This document shows positions 8,666-16,317 of a stretch of 28,921 bases of DNA, piece after piece. The notes under the pieces were generated by a model. That model was not told where the DNA came from, did not search any database, and worked only from the letters and a program-made list of their open reading frames with translations. Position 1 is the first letter of the stretch, and every line of letters begins with the position of its first letter. A program made the translations under genes and the position numbers. Source of the DNA: Clostridia bacterium (GTDB lineage: Bacteria > Bacillota > Clostridia > Christensenellales > Borkfalkiaceae); assembly GCA_900769565.1 (NCBI GenBank), contig CAAGHC010000056.1, positions 1 to 28,921 of the forward strand. Direction: 5' to 3'.

Positions 8666-8705
8666 ATTAATTCTCCTATATTTTTTTTATTATATTTTAA
8701 AACAT

Positions 8706-8711
8706 ATTATA
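8706..8711 (-). promoter_or_regulatory. Probable -10 box of module A, without a recognisable -35
   Basis: On the minus strand TATAAT occurs about 40 bases before the PIG-L start, but nothing resembling TTGACA lies 16-19 bases upstream. Together with the divergent AraC-type gene this suggests an activator-dependent promoter. Two similar AT-rich segments (TAAAATATAC at 8728 and TAAAATAATC at 8746 on the plus strand) lie just upstream and could be activator sites, though low complexity makes this weak. Confidence 0.45.
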
Positions 8712-8758
8712 AATTATTGCAATGGCATAAAATATACAAAAAGAGTAAAATAATCTAC

Positions 8759-8787
8759 TTGTGTTTTTTTGTGAATTGTGTTATACT
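8759..8787 (+). promoter_or_regulatory. Promoter of AraC-type gene 1, likely giving a leaderless mRNA
   Basis: TTGTGT (8759-8764) and TATACT (8782-8787) are 17 bases apart, and TGT directly precedes the -10, forming an extended -10. Only six bases separate the -10 box from the ATG at 8794, so transcription would begin at or beside the start codon. No ribosome binding site is present. Confidence 0.7.
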
Positions 8788-8793
8788 TTTCTT

Positions 8794-9675
8794 ATGAAAC
8801 GTTATTTTAAGCATAAACTTGAAAACTTAATCGTAGTAAACAGAGTAGTTACCCTTTACTTTTTTGAATTTGATAAAAATTATAAGCACGACGCTGAATC
8901 ACACGACTTTTGGGAAATGGTATTCGTTAAAAAGGGCGAAATCGTCTGCACGGCTGACGATAAAAAAATCACCTTAAAGCAAGGTGAAATGATTTTTCAT
9001 AAACCCAACGAAAGCCACTCTCTTTCCTGTAACGGACACAGCGCACCCGACGTTATCGTACTTTCTTTCGTGTGTCGTTCCGAGGCAATGCGCTTTTTTG
9101 AAAACAGAATTTTAAAGCCCGAAAAACAACAGGTTGGATACTTGCACGCCATTTTGGACGAGGCTAGAAAAACGTTTGACGTTTCCTTCCCCGATCCCGA
9201 AATGAAAAAAATGGAATTTCTTCCCCGTCCATCTTTAGGTGGTGGTCAGGTTATTAAAAATTATCTAGAGATTTTCCTTATTGAACTTATGCGTTCTCTC
9301 ACAGAAAGCGAACACGGTAACAAAACCTTCCTTTCCGAATACGAACTTGGCAATAAGTTGGTTGACGACGTTATTAAAGTGCTAAAATCTAACGTTTTTA
9401 GCAACGTTTCTATTGACGACGTATGCACGCAAACGAGTTATAGCAGGGCTTACGTTTTTCGTCAATTTAAGCTTGCTACTGGTAAAAGCGTTATGGATTT
9501 TTACACCGACTTAAAAATGAAAGAGGCTAGGTCGCTACTGCGGGAAAATGAACTTTCCGTTAGAGAAATTGCCGAAAAACTGTGTTACGACACACCTAAC
9601 TATTTTTCTAAAACTTTTAAAAAAATTAACGGCATAACGCCTACGGGTTACAAAAAGAAGATTATAGGTATTTAG
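8794..9675 (+). CDS. AraC-family regulator 1 (cupin plus double HTH)
   Basis: This 293-residue regulator has an N-terminal cupin-like ligand-binding domain (about residues 1-170, including HDFWEMVFVKKGEI and MIFHKPNESHSLSC) and a C-terminal AraC domain. The latter holds two helix-turn-helix units (VSIDDVCTQTSYSRAYVFRQF and LSVREIAEKLCYDTPNYFSK) and ends with the usual FKKINGITPTGYKK. I choose the ATG at 8794 because the paralogue at 26448 starts at the equivalent point; the longer GTG frame runs through the promoter. It is divergent from module A and probably activates it in response to a sugar. The N-terminal domain closely resembles AraC regulator 3. Confidence 0.92.
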   Translation: MKRYFKHKLENLIVVNRVVTLYFFEFDKNYKHDAESHDFWEMVFVKKGEIVCTADDKKITLKQGEMIFHKPNESHSLSCNGHSAPDVIVLSFVCRSEAMRFFENRILKPEKQQVGYLHAILDEARKTFDVSFPDPEMKKMEFLPRPSLGGGQVIKNYLEIFLIELMRSLTESEHGNKTFLSEYELGNKLVDDVIKVLKSNVFSNVSIDDVCTQTSYSRAYVFRQFKLATGKSVMDFYTDLKMKEARSLLRENELSVREIAEKLCYDTPNYFSKTFKKINGITPTGYKKKIIGI

Positions 9676-9686
9676 TGATATAAAGT

Positions 9687-9722
9687 AAACACGGCTAAAA
9701 CTTGCAAGTTTTAGCCGTGTTT
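9687..9722. terminator. Perfect palindromic bidirectional terminator
   Basis: A 36-base perfect palindrome with arms AAACACGGCTAAAACTTG and complement is followed by a T run on the plus strand. It separates the converging AraC-type gene and the acetyltransferase gene. Confidence 0.92.
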
Positions 9723-9731
9723 TTGCTTTAT

Positions 9732-10286
9732 TTAGTCTAAAGTTTTTATTATTTTTGCCGGAACACCACCGATTACAACGTTGTCGCCAAAACTTTTGGT
9801 CACCACTGCACCGGACGCAACTACTACGTTATTACCCAACGTAACGCCGGGGTTTATAATAGCACCGCCACCTATCCAACAGTTATCACCTATGGTTATG
9901 GGCAAGCCTAATTCTACACCATTATAACGTTCTTCAGCACGAACGGGGTGGGTTGCAGAAAATATGCTAACGTTGGGCGCTATCATACAGTTTTTGCCGA
10001 TAGTTACTCTGTTTACGTCCAAAATCATTAAACCGTAGTTGGAAAAAAAGTTTTCACCAACCGTAATGTTTATACCGTAATCACAATGGAACGGGGGTTG
10101 AACGTGTACCTTTTCACCAGTCTTTCCCAAAATTTTCTTTATTAGTTTATCAAGTTTTTTGTCGTTAGACGGGTCGATTTTATTATATTTCCCAAACAAC
10201 TTTCTTGAACGAGTGTATAACTTACGAAGTTCGGGGTCGGACGGCGAGTATAACATTCCTTTAAGTGATTTTTCTCTTTCTGTCAT
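9732..10286 (-). CDS. Sugar O-acetyltransferase, LacA/NodL/Maa type
   Basis: This 184-residue left-handed parallel beta-helix enzyme transfers acetyl from acetyl-CoA to a sugar hydroxyl. The N-terminal Maa domain (EKSLKGMLYSPSDPEL) is followed by hexapeptide repeats such as ITVGENFFSN, VTIGKNCMIA, ITIGDNCWIG and VTLGNNVVVA. The catalytic His lies in the SATHP motif. The length matches maltose/galactoside acetyltransferases. It is the last gene of module B, nine bases after the NagA-like gene. Its role may be detoxification by acetylating accumulating sugars, or modification of a pathway intermediate. The exact acceptor is unknown. Confidence 0.9.
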   Translation of the reverse strand: MTEREKSLKGMLYSPSDPELRKLYTRSRKLFGKYNKIDPSNDKKLDKLIKKILGKTGEKVHVQPPFHCDYGINITVGENFFSNYGLMILDVNRVTIGKNCMIAPNVSIFSATHPVRAEERYNGVELGLPITIGDNCWIGGGAIINPGVTLGNNVVVASGAVVTKSFGDNVVIGGVPAKIIKTLD

Positions 10287-10295
10287 CTTGTTACC

Positions 10296-11375
10296 TTATG
10301 CTAAATTTAAAATTTCAATGAATTCAGCCTTATTCGATAATCTAATAAGGTCTGCCTTTTTGCCTACGGCAATTTCACCCCTATCAAACGCCTTAATCGC
10401 TTTTGATGCGTTAGTTGCCGTTAATTTTGCTATCTGTGGCATGGTATAACCTGCGTTATAAAGATTGATTGCTACCCTATCCATAGTAAGTTTGCTACCG
10501 GTCAGTTCACCGTTTACAACGTTTATATCTCTGCCATCGTCAACGCCACCCTTAAAGCAATCGGTAATTCCAACCACTCTATCAATACCTACCGTTTTAA
10601 TTAAAAGAGCGAGCATTTCCTTTCTTACGTGTACCCATTCGCTATCGCAAATTACTTCGTAATACATATCGTCCATTAAAATACACGATTCGTCAAAACT
10701 TAAGTCTAAAGTTCCTACGAATGATTCAGGTTTCATTGACCTACCCGTTGCGTCAAACGTATGCGTTTCAATTCTTGCACCTAACAAATACGCCTTTCTA
10801 ACTTGCTCGTAGTTGGCTTGGCTATGTCCTATTGCTATAACTATGCCATTATTAACGGCATCAGCAATAAACTGATGAACGCCTTCTACTTCGGGCGCAC
10901 AGGTTATTTGACGAACTATTCCCGTATCAAAATATTCTTGATAAAGTTTTTTATCGGGAAAGAGTTGACTTGTGCCAGAACTACCCGAACCGTATTTTGA
11001 ACTTAAATACGGACCTTCAAGATGCGCACCGTAAAGGTTTTTATGGCGATTCATTGCATCTTTAATTTTATAAAGGGTATTAACTAACTTTTCGTGCGGA
11101 ATATCCCTATAAAGGGTCGTAAGCAGAGTAGTTGTTCCCTTTGAGCCGTGATAGGTCGCCATTTCGTCAACGTCTTCTTCGGGCGTGTTGGTCTTGCTAG
11201 AATGATTATGAATATCAACAAACCCCGGCGCAATATAATCGCTACCAACGTCTATCATTTCGTCCGAAACGGGCTTTTCTTCCCCTACGTAGATTATTTT
11301 ACCGTCTTCTATAGCAACGTATCCGTCTATAACACTATCTTTAAAGATTACGTTACCTTTGAATGCTTTTACCAT
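10296..11375 (-). CDS. nagA: NagA-like N-acetylglucosamine-6-phosphate deacetylase
   Basis: This 359-residue amidohydrolase-superfamily enzyme would remove acetate from an N-acetylated amino-sugar phosphate. Ligand positions are preserved: DIHNH (His56, His58), HLEGPY (Glu120), GHSQA (His184), THTFDATG (His205) and the catalytic Asp272 in GITDCF. It departs from canonical NagA in several substrate-facing places. The usual GAH after the EGP loop is absent, THLFNAM has become THTFDATG, and the His-bearing loop reads ICDSEWVHV. It may therefore act on a related but different acetamido sugar. An AAAGGTG ribosome binding site supports the start. A stable hairpin lies between it and the upstream NagB-like gene. 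Confidence 0.83.
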   Translation of the reverse strand: MVKAFKGNVIFKDSVIDGYVAIEDGKIIYVGEEKPVSDEMIDVGSDYIAPGFVDIHNHSSKTNTPEEDVDEMATYHGSKGTTTLLTTLYRDIPHEKLVNTLYKIKDAMNRHKNLYGAHLEGPYLSSKYGSGSSGTSQLFPDKKLYQEYFDTGIVRQITCAPEVEGVHQFIADAVNNGIVIAIGHSQANYEQVRKAYLLGARIETHTFDATGRSMKPESFVGTLDLSFDESCILMDDMYYEVICDSEWVHVRKEMLALLIKTVGIDRVVGITDCFKGGVDDGRDINVVNGELTGSKLTMDRVAINLYNAGYTMPQIAKLTATNASKAIKAFDRGEIAVGKKADLIRLSNKAEFIEILNLA

Positions 11376-11411
11376 TTTTGTACACCTTTATTTAATACTT
11401 TAAAATTCCAC

Positions 11412-11440
11412 CATACCCACCGAAAAAATCGGTGGGTATG
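11412..11440. promoter_or_regulatory. Intra-operon hairpin between NagB-like 2 and NagA-like genes
   Basis: Twelve-base perfect arms (CATACCCACCGA at 11412-11423 and its complement at 11429-11440) enclose a five-base loop. On the transcribed minus strand no T run follows directly, so it is more likely an RNA processing or stability element than a full terminator. A T-rich stretch follows on the plus strand. Confidence 0.6.
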
Positions 11441-11471
11441 AAAGTTTTTATATAATTTTTCTATATAATTA

Positions 11472-12395
11472 TTAATAACCTACTTTTTCCCAGCAATCAA
11501 ACGGCGCTGCGATTTGAGTAGATACGAACACGTCTGTCTTCATGAGTTGTAAAATCGAAGACGGAACGAGCGGGGTAACTTCGCCTTGAAGAATAAGACG
11601 AGATATCATTCTTTGCCATGACGAGAAATGACCCGCGGTAGTTAAGCCGTGAACTTCCATTCTTGCCTTTGCTCTCTTAACGTCTAACGGACCGATTGTT
11701 GCCGCCCTAGGTGGAACGTTTGCTATATCACCACTTTGACCGAATACGCCGTGTAACGAGTTTTGCATAATGGTCATGGGGTTAAGAGTAACTACTCTTG
11801 CGCCTTGTGTTAAGAATTCGTCTAAATTCATACTAAATTCGGGAACGCACGGGTCGATAAACGCAATATGCCCTGCCCAACCGGGACCACTATAACAGAT
11901 ATCAGCGTCGCCAGCGTCGTGCAACATTTTGGAATAATCCTTAATGTTTTCCGTAGTAGGATAATGAATGTTTGACAACGGCATTCTCAATTCTTCATCA
12001 ATTTTTCCATAAAAATATTTTAATTGAGAGTGAGAAAAACCTGCCTTATAATCTACGGGTGCAATATTACCGTCCTGGTCCGCCCATTCGTCCATAGTAT
12101 AAACGTGTACGTTACGGCAGTTGATTTTATGTAGGTTAATCGCTTTTGCAACCGATTCATACACTACGGGACAAGGGTTAGGAAGTATCATTATACACTT
12201 TTCGTCTAAAATATCAGAGCGAAGAATTCTTGCAACCATATCGGAAACCCAAATTAAAGTAGGGTCGTCAACGATTTGAATTTTAAAATCGGGGTTGGGG
12301 TGTTTCGTGAGTTCTTCACCACTTAACTTTCTTACTCTATCGAGTACTTCTTTATTTTTATACGGAACGAAATCCGCAATCTTAAACTCAAACAT
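11472..12395 (-). CDS. Divergent NagB-like sugar-phosphate isomerase/deaminase, paralogue 2
   Basis: This 307-residue protein is related to paralogue 1 and to glucosamine-6-phosphate deaminase. YTMDEW (99-104) matches the general-base Asp block. SGPGWAGHIAFIDP (169-182) matches the GVGxDGHIAFNEP block: His176 is kept, the conserved Asp is Ala174 and the conserved Glu is Asp181. With two of the canonical acidic residues altered, simple GlcN6P deaminase activity is doubtful; an isomerase, lyase or deaminase acting on another phosphosugar is possible. It overlaps the ceramidase-like gene by eight bases and stands upstream of a NagA-like gene in module B. Confidence 0.82.
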   Translation of the reverse strand: MFEFKIADFVPYKNKEVLDRVRKLSGEELTKHPNPDFKIQIVDDPTLIWVSDMVARILRSDILDEKCIMILPNPCPVVYESVAKAINLHKINCRNVHVYTMDEWADQDGNIAPVDYKAGFSHSQLKYFYGKIDEELRMPLSNIHYPTTENIKDYSKMLHDAGDADICYSGPGWAGHIAFIDPCVPEFSMNLDEFLTQGARVVTLNPMTIMQNSLHGVFGQSGDIANVPPRAATIGPLDVKRAKARMEVHGLTTAGHFSSWQRMISRLILQGEVTPLVPSSILQLMKTDVFVSTQIAAPFDCWEKVGY

Positions 12396-13656
12396 TTTCT
12401 AAAATCTCCTTCATGTCATTTATTAAAACTTTTTCAACGTCAATATCGAACGTGCTAGTTCCTACTTCGTAACCACCTTCTTTACCTGCCTCTTCGGTAT
12501 AGATATATCCAGGTAAGTAACCGTTTGAAACTTCGTATACAAAGGTCTTTTTATACGGTGAAAGTTCCTTAATCTTAAGACCGATTTCTACGAAAATTTC
12601 ACCTTGTAACATAACGATTAACGTATCGTCAACCTTTACCATTGCAACTTCTAACGGAAGTTCGGGGCTATTTAAGTCTTGTGCTTTACTGTAATAGTAG
12701 TTGTTTTGTGCACCAAACATAGCAAGTTCAGCGTTTCTTGCAGTTATATAGTCTTTATCCTTAACACTTTGATAGTAAGCCTCTGCCTCGATTTTAGCCT
12801 TTTCGGTTATTTCTACGGGCGGATAAGTCTTTCTAGGTAAATTTGTGATTTCGGTAGACTTAAATGTTAACTCAACGTCGTCCTTAAATTCTGCCGACTT
12901 AATACATCTATCAACTTCAACTGCAAGAATAGTACCTGCCCTACAAGCCTCTTCAAAGTTTTGACCAACCCTATGATATCTTGAACTTTGGTTGCCCGAA
13001 GTGCCTTGCATAAAGGAAACTATCGCCTTGGGTTCGGTAAAATAGAAATATCTTCTAATATAGCAAGGATAATCTGCAGTTACAAGCGTGTTTTCTGCGT
13101 GTAAGTAAGTGGGGTGTAATGCGTAGTTTACGATAATCGACCTAACTGCACCACCTTTTTCTCTTACTGCAAGTACGTTTACGCTAGTATCTTGAAGTCC
13201 GTTTTTAACACGACGGTTACCACCTACGCCCTGCTCTTTACCACACGTACCTATAACGGTTGTAAGTTCAGCATCAAACACGTTGCTTTCAGCCTCTAAA
13301 ATAAGGTCTGTTAAATCTTGTTTTAATTTTTCATTATACTCTGCGTTACACTCTATACCTTCTTCCTTTTCACTCGCAAGTGGCTCGCTCGTCCAAGGAC
13401 CACAGTGAGTATGAGTACAAGTAAAGGTAACGGGGTGATTAACAACCTTGCGAAGTTCTTTAACCATTTGCTTACCTATACTCAATAGGTCAAGTGATAC
13501 GATAGTTATTTTTTCTTTGCCGTTGTCTAAAAATGTTGCCGTTGCACACAAGGGGTCGTGAACACCCGTGTTTTCTCTAGGGCAATGTGGATATCCTGCA
13601 AGTTGCACGCCTAGTTTGGGCGAAATATCCCTAATCGCCGTTCCTGCTTTTAACAT
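12388..13656 (-). CDS. Short cytosolic neutral/alkaline ceramidase-like amidase
   Basis: This 422-residue protein matches the N-terminal catalytic domain of neutral/alkaline non-lysosomal ceramidase. Zinc-site motifs are visible: TCTHTHCGP (79-87), YALHPTYLH (178-186) and MQGTSGNQSS (216-225), the last matching the loop that carries the nucleophilic Ser in true ceramidases. True ceramidases are about 650 residues or more, secreted, and have an extra C-terminal domain; this one is short and has no signal peptide. It probably hydrolyses a small soluble amide, possibly an N-acyl amino sugar or polyol, rather than lipid. It lies between the FGGY kinase and NagB-like 2 and overlaps the latter. Confidence 0.8.
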   Translation of the reverse strand: MLKAGTAIRDISPKLGVQLAGYPHCPRENTGVHDPLCATATFLDNGKEKITIVSLDLLSIGKQMVKELRKVVNHPVTFTCTHTHCGPWTSEPLASEKEEGIECNAEYNEKLKQDLTDLILEAESNVFDAELTTVIGTCGKEQGVGGNRRVKNGLQDTSVNVLAVREKGGAVRSIIVNYALHPTYLHAENTLVTADYPCYIRRYFYFTEPKAIVSFMQGTSGNQSSRYHRVGQNFEEACRAGTILAVEVDRCIKSAEFKDDVELTFKSTEITNLPRKTYPPVEITEKAKIEAEAYYQSVKDKDYITARNAELAMFGAQNNYYYSKAQDLNSPELPLEVAMVKVDDTLIVMLQGEIFVEIGLKIKELSPYKKTFVYEVSNGYLPGYIYTEEAGKEGGYEVGTSTFDIDVEKVLINDMKEILENV

Positions 13657-13669
13657 GACTTCTCTCCTT

Positions 13670-14896
13670 TTATTTGTTCATAAAGTACGTTTGAACGCAC
13701 TTATCTGCGCCTGAAAGCGCAGTTTCAACGTTTTCGGGCACGGTAATAGTACAACCCGTAACGTCTTTGATTATCTTTTTTAGAATTTCACTATTTGCGC
13801 CACCACCGTAAACTACAAGTTCGGTTACGGACGACGGCAAATATTTTTTTATAGTTTTAGCAATGCCTTCAAAAAGTGCGTAGGCGATATTACCCCTTTC
13901 CGTGCCTAAAGTAATACCTGTAACGCTAGCCCCGTCTATAAACTCTATATCAAACGAAACCCCGTTACTACCACCTGCTTTTTCAACGTGCTCATCCATA
14001 TCTTTGTAACTAGAAAAACACAGAGTGTTTTTTAGCCACTTCATAGCAGCGCCCGTTGAATTTATAGCCGCTTCATAAATAAGGTCGTTTTCATTAAAGG
14101 CAAAGACTGCGCAACCGTTAAAACTTTCCATCGAGCATATTGCCGTGGACGTGCCGATAGACACGCACGCTACGTTGGGTTTAAGCCCACAGTAGTAAGC
14201 GCTCATTTTTTGGTCTTGCCCACCCATTACGACTGCACAACCCTCGGGAAGAGAAAACTCTTTACTAGCCGTTTTAGTTACTTTGCCGATAAGCGTACCC
14301 ATAGGTACGGGTTTAGCAAGTTGGTCTTCGGTTATACCACAATAATCAAGCAAGTCTTTACGATACTTTCTTTTATTTATATCAAAAAGCATAGTACCAC
14401 TTGCCATTGAATAATCGGTGTAATATTCACCACACAATAGATAGTAAACGTAATCGGACGGCATAAGAAATTTATGCGCTCTTATTCCGTTATCGACAAA
14501 CCTTTTAATTTTAGGCGCAGAGTAAGCAGGTAAACGCATCTTTCCCGTAGAAGAATAAATATCTTCTGCAGTAAAGCGCTCTAAAAACTCCTGCATTTGC
14601 TCTTCAGCAGACACGTCCAGCCAAGTTTCAGCAAGCGCCATAGGACAGCCATTTTTATCTACGGGAACTATCGTTATCCCCTGCGAACTTATGGCTATCC
14701 CGTCAACGTCGCTATTATCCCCAAAACTTTTAATGCCTTGGGCTATGATTTTTCGCCATTCTTCACTGTCTTGTTTAGAACTTTTGCCGTCGCTGAAAAG
14801 TGAATACTCGCTGTAGAACTCTTTGAGCATTTTTCCGTTCTCAAAAAGTGCGCACTTAATAGTCGTTGTGCCGATATCTACCGCTACACTCTTCAT
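13670..14896 (-). CDS. FGGY-family carbohydrate kinase
   Basis: This 408-residue kinase has the actin-like ATPase fold. The phosphate-1 motif VDIGTTTIKCALFENG is at about residues 6-21, GGQDQKMSAYYCG lies near 225-237, and the adenosine motif VVYGGGANS is near the C-terminus. It is noticeably shorter than xylulokinase, fuculokinase or glycerokinase (about 480-500). The substrate, probably a ketose, polyol or sugar acid, cannot be assigned. It lies four bases before the YjbQ-type gene end in the same operon, with the TIM-like and SIS isomerases upstream, as expected for a kinase-isomerase sugar pathway. Confidence 0.88.
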   Translation of the reverse strand: MKSVAVDIGTTTIKCALFENGKMLKEFYSEYSLFSDGKSSKQDSEEWRKIIAQGIKSFGDNSDVDGIAISSQGITIVPVDKNGCPMALAETWLDVSAEEQMQEFLERFTAEDIYSSTGKMRLPAYSAPKIKRFVDNGIRAHKFLMPSDYVYYLLCGEYYTDYSMASGTMLFDINKRKYRKDLLDYCGITEDQLAKPVPMGTLIGKVTKTASKEFSLPEGCAVVMGGQDQKMSAYYCGLKPNVACVSIGTSTAICSMESFNGCAVFAFNENDLIYEAAINSTGAAMKWLKNTLCFSSYKDMDEHVEKAGGSNGVSFDIEFIDGASVTGITLGTERGNIAYALFEGIAKTIKKYLPSSVTELVVYGGGANSEILKKIIKDVTGCTITVPENVETALSGADKCVQTYFMNK

Positions 14897-14900
14897 TTAA

Positions 14901-15521
14901 TTATCTCTTCCATTGTAAGTTATAGTGAACGTCGTCTGCTCTTTCTTCTTCAGTATATCTACGAAGAGTGTTCACTACCTTGCCGTCGTTGTACTTTCTG
15001 TCGTTAATCTTTTCAGTAGTACCCATAACGGTTACGTTAAGTTGACGTCTTCTTGCTCTAACTTGGTCCCAGTCAACAAAATAAACGTGTGCAAATTCAC
15101 CACCGTCTAATACGCCGTCCTTAATGGTCATTGCTTCGCTTCTGCCGAAGAATACCGAACGCAAGTGACCGTCGGTGTTTAAACTAGTTACGTCACCGGG
15201 TTCGTTAACGAAACGGCCGAATTGAGTGTGGATAGGACCGGGGTGCATATATTCGTTGGTTTCCGAATAGTCGGGAACTAATTTTTGCATGATTTTTAAA
15301 ATATCGTGTTGAAGATATTCCATATCGTATTTGTCAAGGTCGTGTGAGCATTCTTGTACCATTACCGAACAAGTGGTGTGGTGTGATGCGATAGTTACCG
15401 TACCGTTTTTAATACCGGATTCTTCAACGATATGAAGAATGTCGCTAGTTACGTCGTGGAAAGTAGGTCTCCAGCCTCTTGATTGCAATTCGATTTCTTT
15501 TTGAAATACTTTAAATTCCAT
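14901..15521 (-). CDS. Long YjbQ (UPF0047) family protein
   Basis: This 206-residue protein shows the YjbQ family motifs: ASHHTTCSVMVQE (45-57), a middle block with DGHLRSVFFGRSEAMTIKDG, and a C-terminal segment with WDQVRARRRQLNVTVMG. Classical YjbQ is about 138 residues; here extra sequence lies mainly between the first and second motif (HPGPIHTQFGRFVNEPGD) and at the C-terminus. YjbQ from E. coli has thiamine-phosphate-synthase side activity and the true role is unknown. Its position within a sugar operon suggests a role in sugar-phosphate chemistry here. The start follows an AAGGAG site. Confidence 0.85.
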   Translation of the reverse strand: MEFKVFQKEIELQSRGWRPTFHDVTSDILHIVEESGIKNGTVTIASHHTTCSVMVQECSHDLDKYDMEYLQHDILKIMQKLVPDYSETNEYMHPGPIHTQFGRFVNEPGDVTSLNTDGHLRSVFFGRSEAMTIKDGVLDGGEFAHVYFVDWDQVRARRRQLNVTVMGTTEKINDRKYNDGKVVNTLRRYTEEERADDVHYNLQWKR

Positions 15522-15601
15522 AGTTTTTTCTCCTTAAAAATTATTATTTTTCTTTATTTTTTACCCGTTAGGGTTTTTAACTTGTTTATTTAAGTCGTCG
15601 G

Positions 15602-16306
15602 TTATTTACCAACCCTTTCGTCGTACGCTTTGCGAACTGCCGATATCATTTCTTCAGCAAGCGCTAACGGATTTTTTGCCTTTGCTATAGCAGAGGAACA
15701 ACCCGACGCAGATGCGCCCGCCTTAATTATGTTATAGCAGTCTTGCCCTTTTGAGATGCCTGCCGACGGGAAAGGCTTAATATCAGGGTTGATTTCCCTT
15801 ATAACCTTAATAACTTCGTCAACGTATTCTTTATCAGCAGGTTTACCCGTACCGATAAGTTCGCTAGGCTCTGCCACTAAAATATTCGGGCCTAGTTTTG
15901 CAATGGCTTTAACTTCGTCAATTGAATCTGCGCAAACCATGGTTGCAAGCCCAACTTCGTCTGCACGCTTAATAGCCTGTTCAATTTCTTCAAGCGTAAG
16001 TTTATGTTCGGCGTGATTTAGCATAACGCCTACTGCGCCAGCCTCCTTTAATGCCTCGGGTAAACTTCTACCCATGCCCCTACCAACGGGTATACTGTCC
16101 ATATGTTGCGAATAAACGTGCACTCTCTTAACGTGCTTTGCAACGTTATAGATTTCCGTATCAGGAATATCTAGCACCACGTCAACGTCGTACTTTTTTG
16201 CTAATTTATCCAAGCCCTTTGCCATTTTAAGCAAGGTCTTGCCATACATATAGCACTTTGGACCGTATTCAAAAAAAGGTTCGCTGATTTTATAGTCTTT
16301 AAGCAT
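15602..16306 (-). CDS. Triosephosphate-isomerase-like sugar-phosphate isomerase
   Basis: This 234-residue TIM-barrel protein resembles the short archaeal-type enzymes rather than glycolytic TpiA. The three catalytic positions are present: Lys17 in FFEYGPKCY, His98 in LNHAEHK and Glu146 in VAEPSELIGTG. The phosphate-binding ASGCSSAI segment lies near the C-terminus. TIM-like paralogues in sugar operons include LerI/EryH, which isomerise erythrulose phosphates. The changed N-terminal lysine context (GPK instead of NWK/NFK) suggests a substrate other than triose phosphate. It is coupled with an SIS isomerase 12 bases upstream. Confidence 0.82.
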   Translation of the reverse strand: MLKDYKISEPFFEYGPKCYMYGKTLLKMAKGLDKLAKKYDVDVVLDIPDTEIYNVAKHVKRVHVYSQHMDSIPVGRGMGRSLPEALKEAGAVGVMLNHAEHKLTLEEIEQAIKRADEVGLATMVCADSIDEVKAIAKLGPNILVAEPSELIGTGKPADKEYVDEVIKVIREINPDIKPFPSAGISKGQDCYNIIKAGASASGCSSAIAKAKNPLALAEEMISAVRKAYDERVGK

Positions 16307-16317
16307 TCTTTATCTCC

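Noticed and set aside
8761..8793. N-terminal extension of AraC-type gene 1 from a GTG
   Set aside because: It lies inside the promoter and has no counterpart in the paralogue.
11412..11440. Hairpin as an ordinary terminator of the minus-strand operon
   Set aside because: No T run follows on the minus strand and the genes on both sides belong functionally together.
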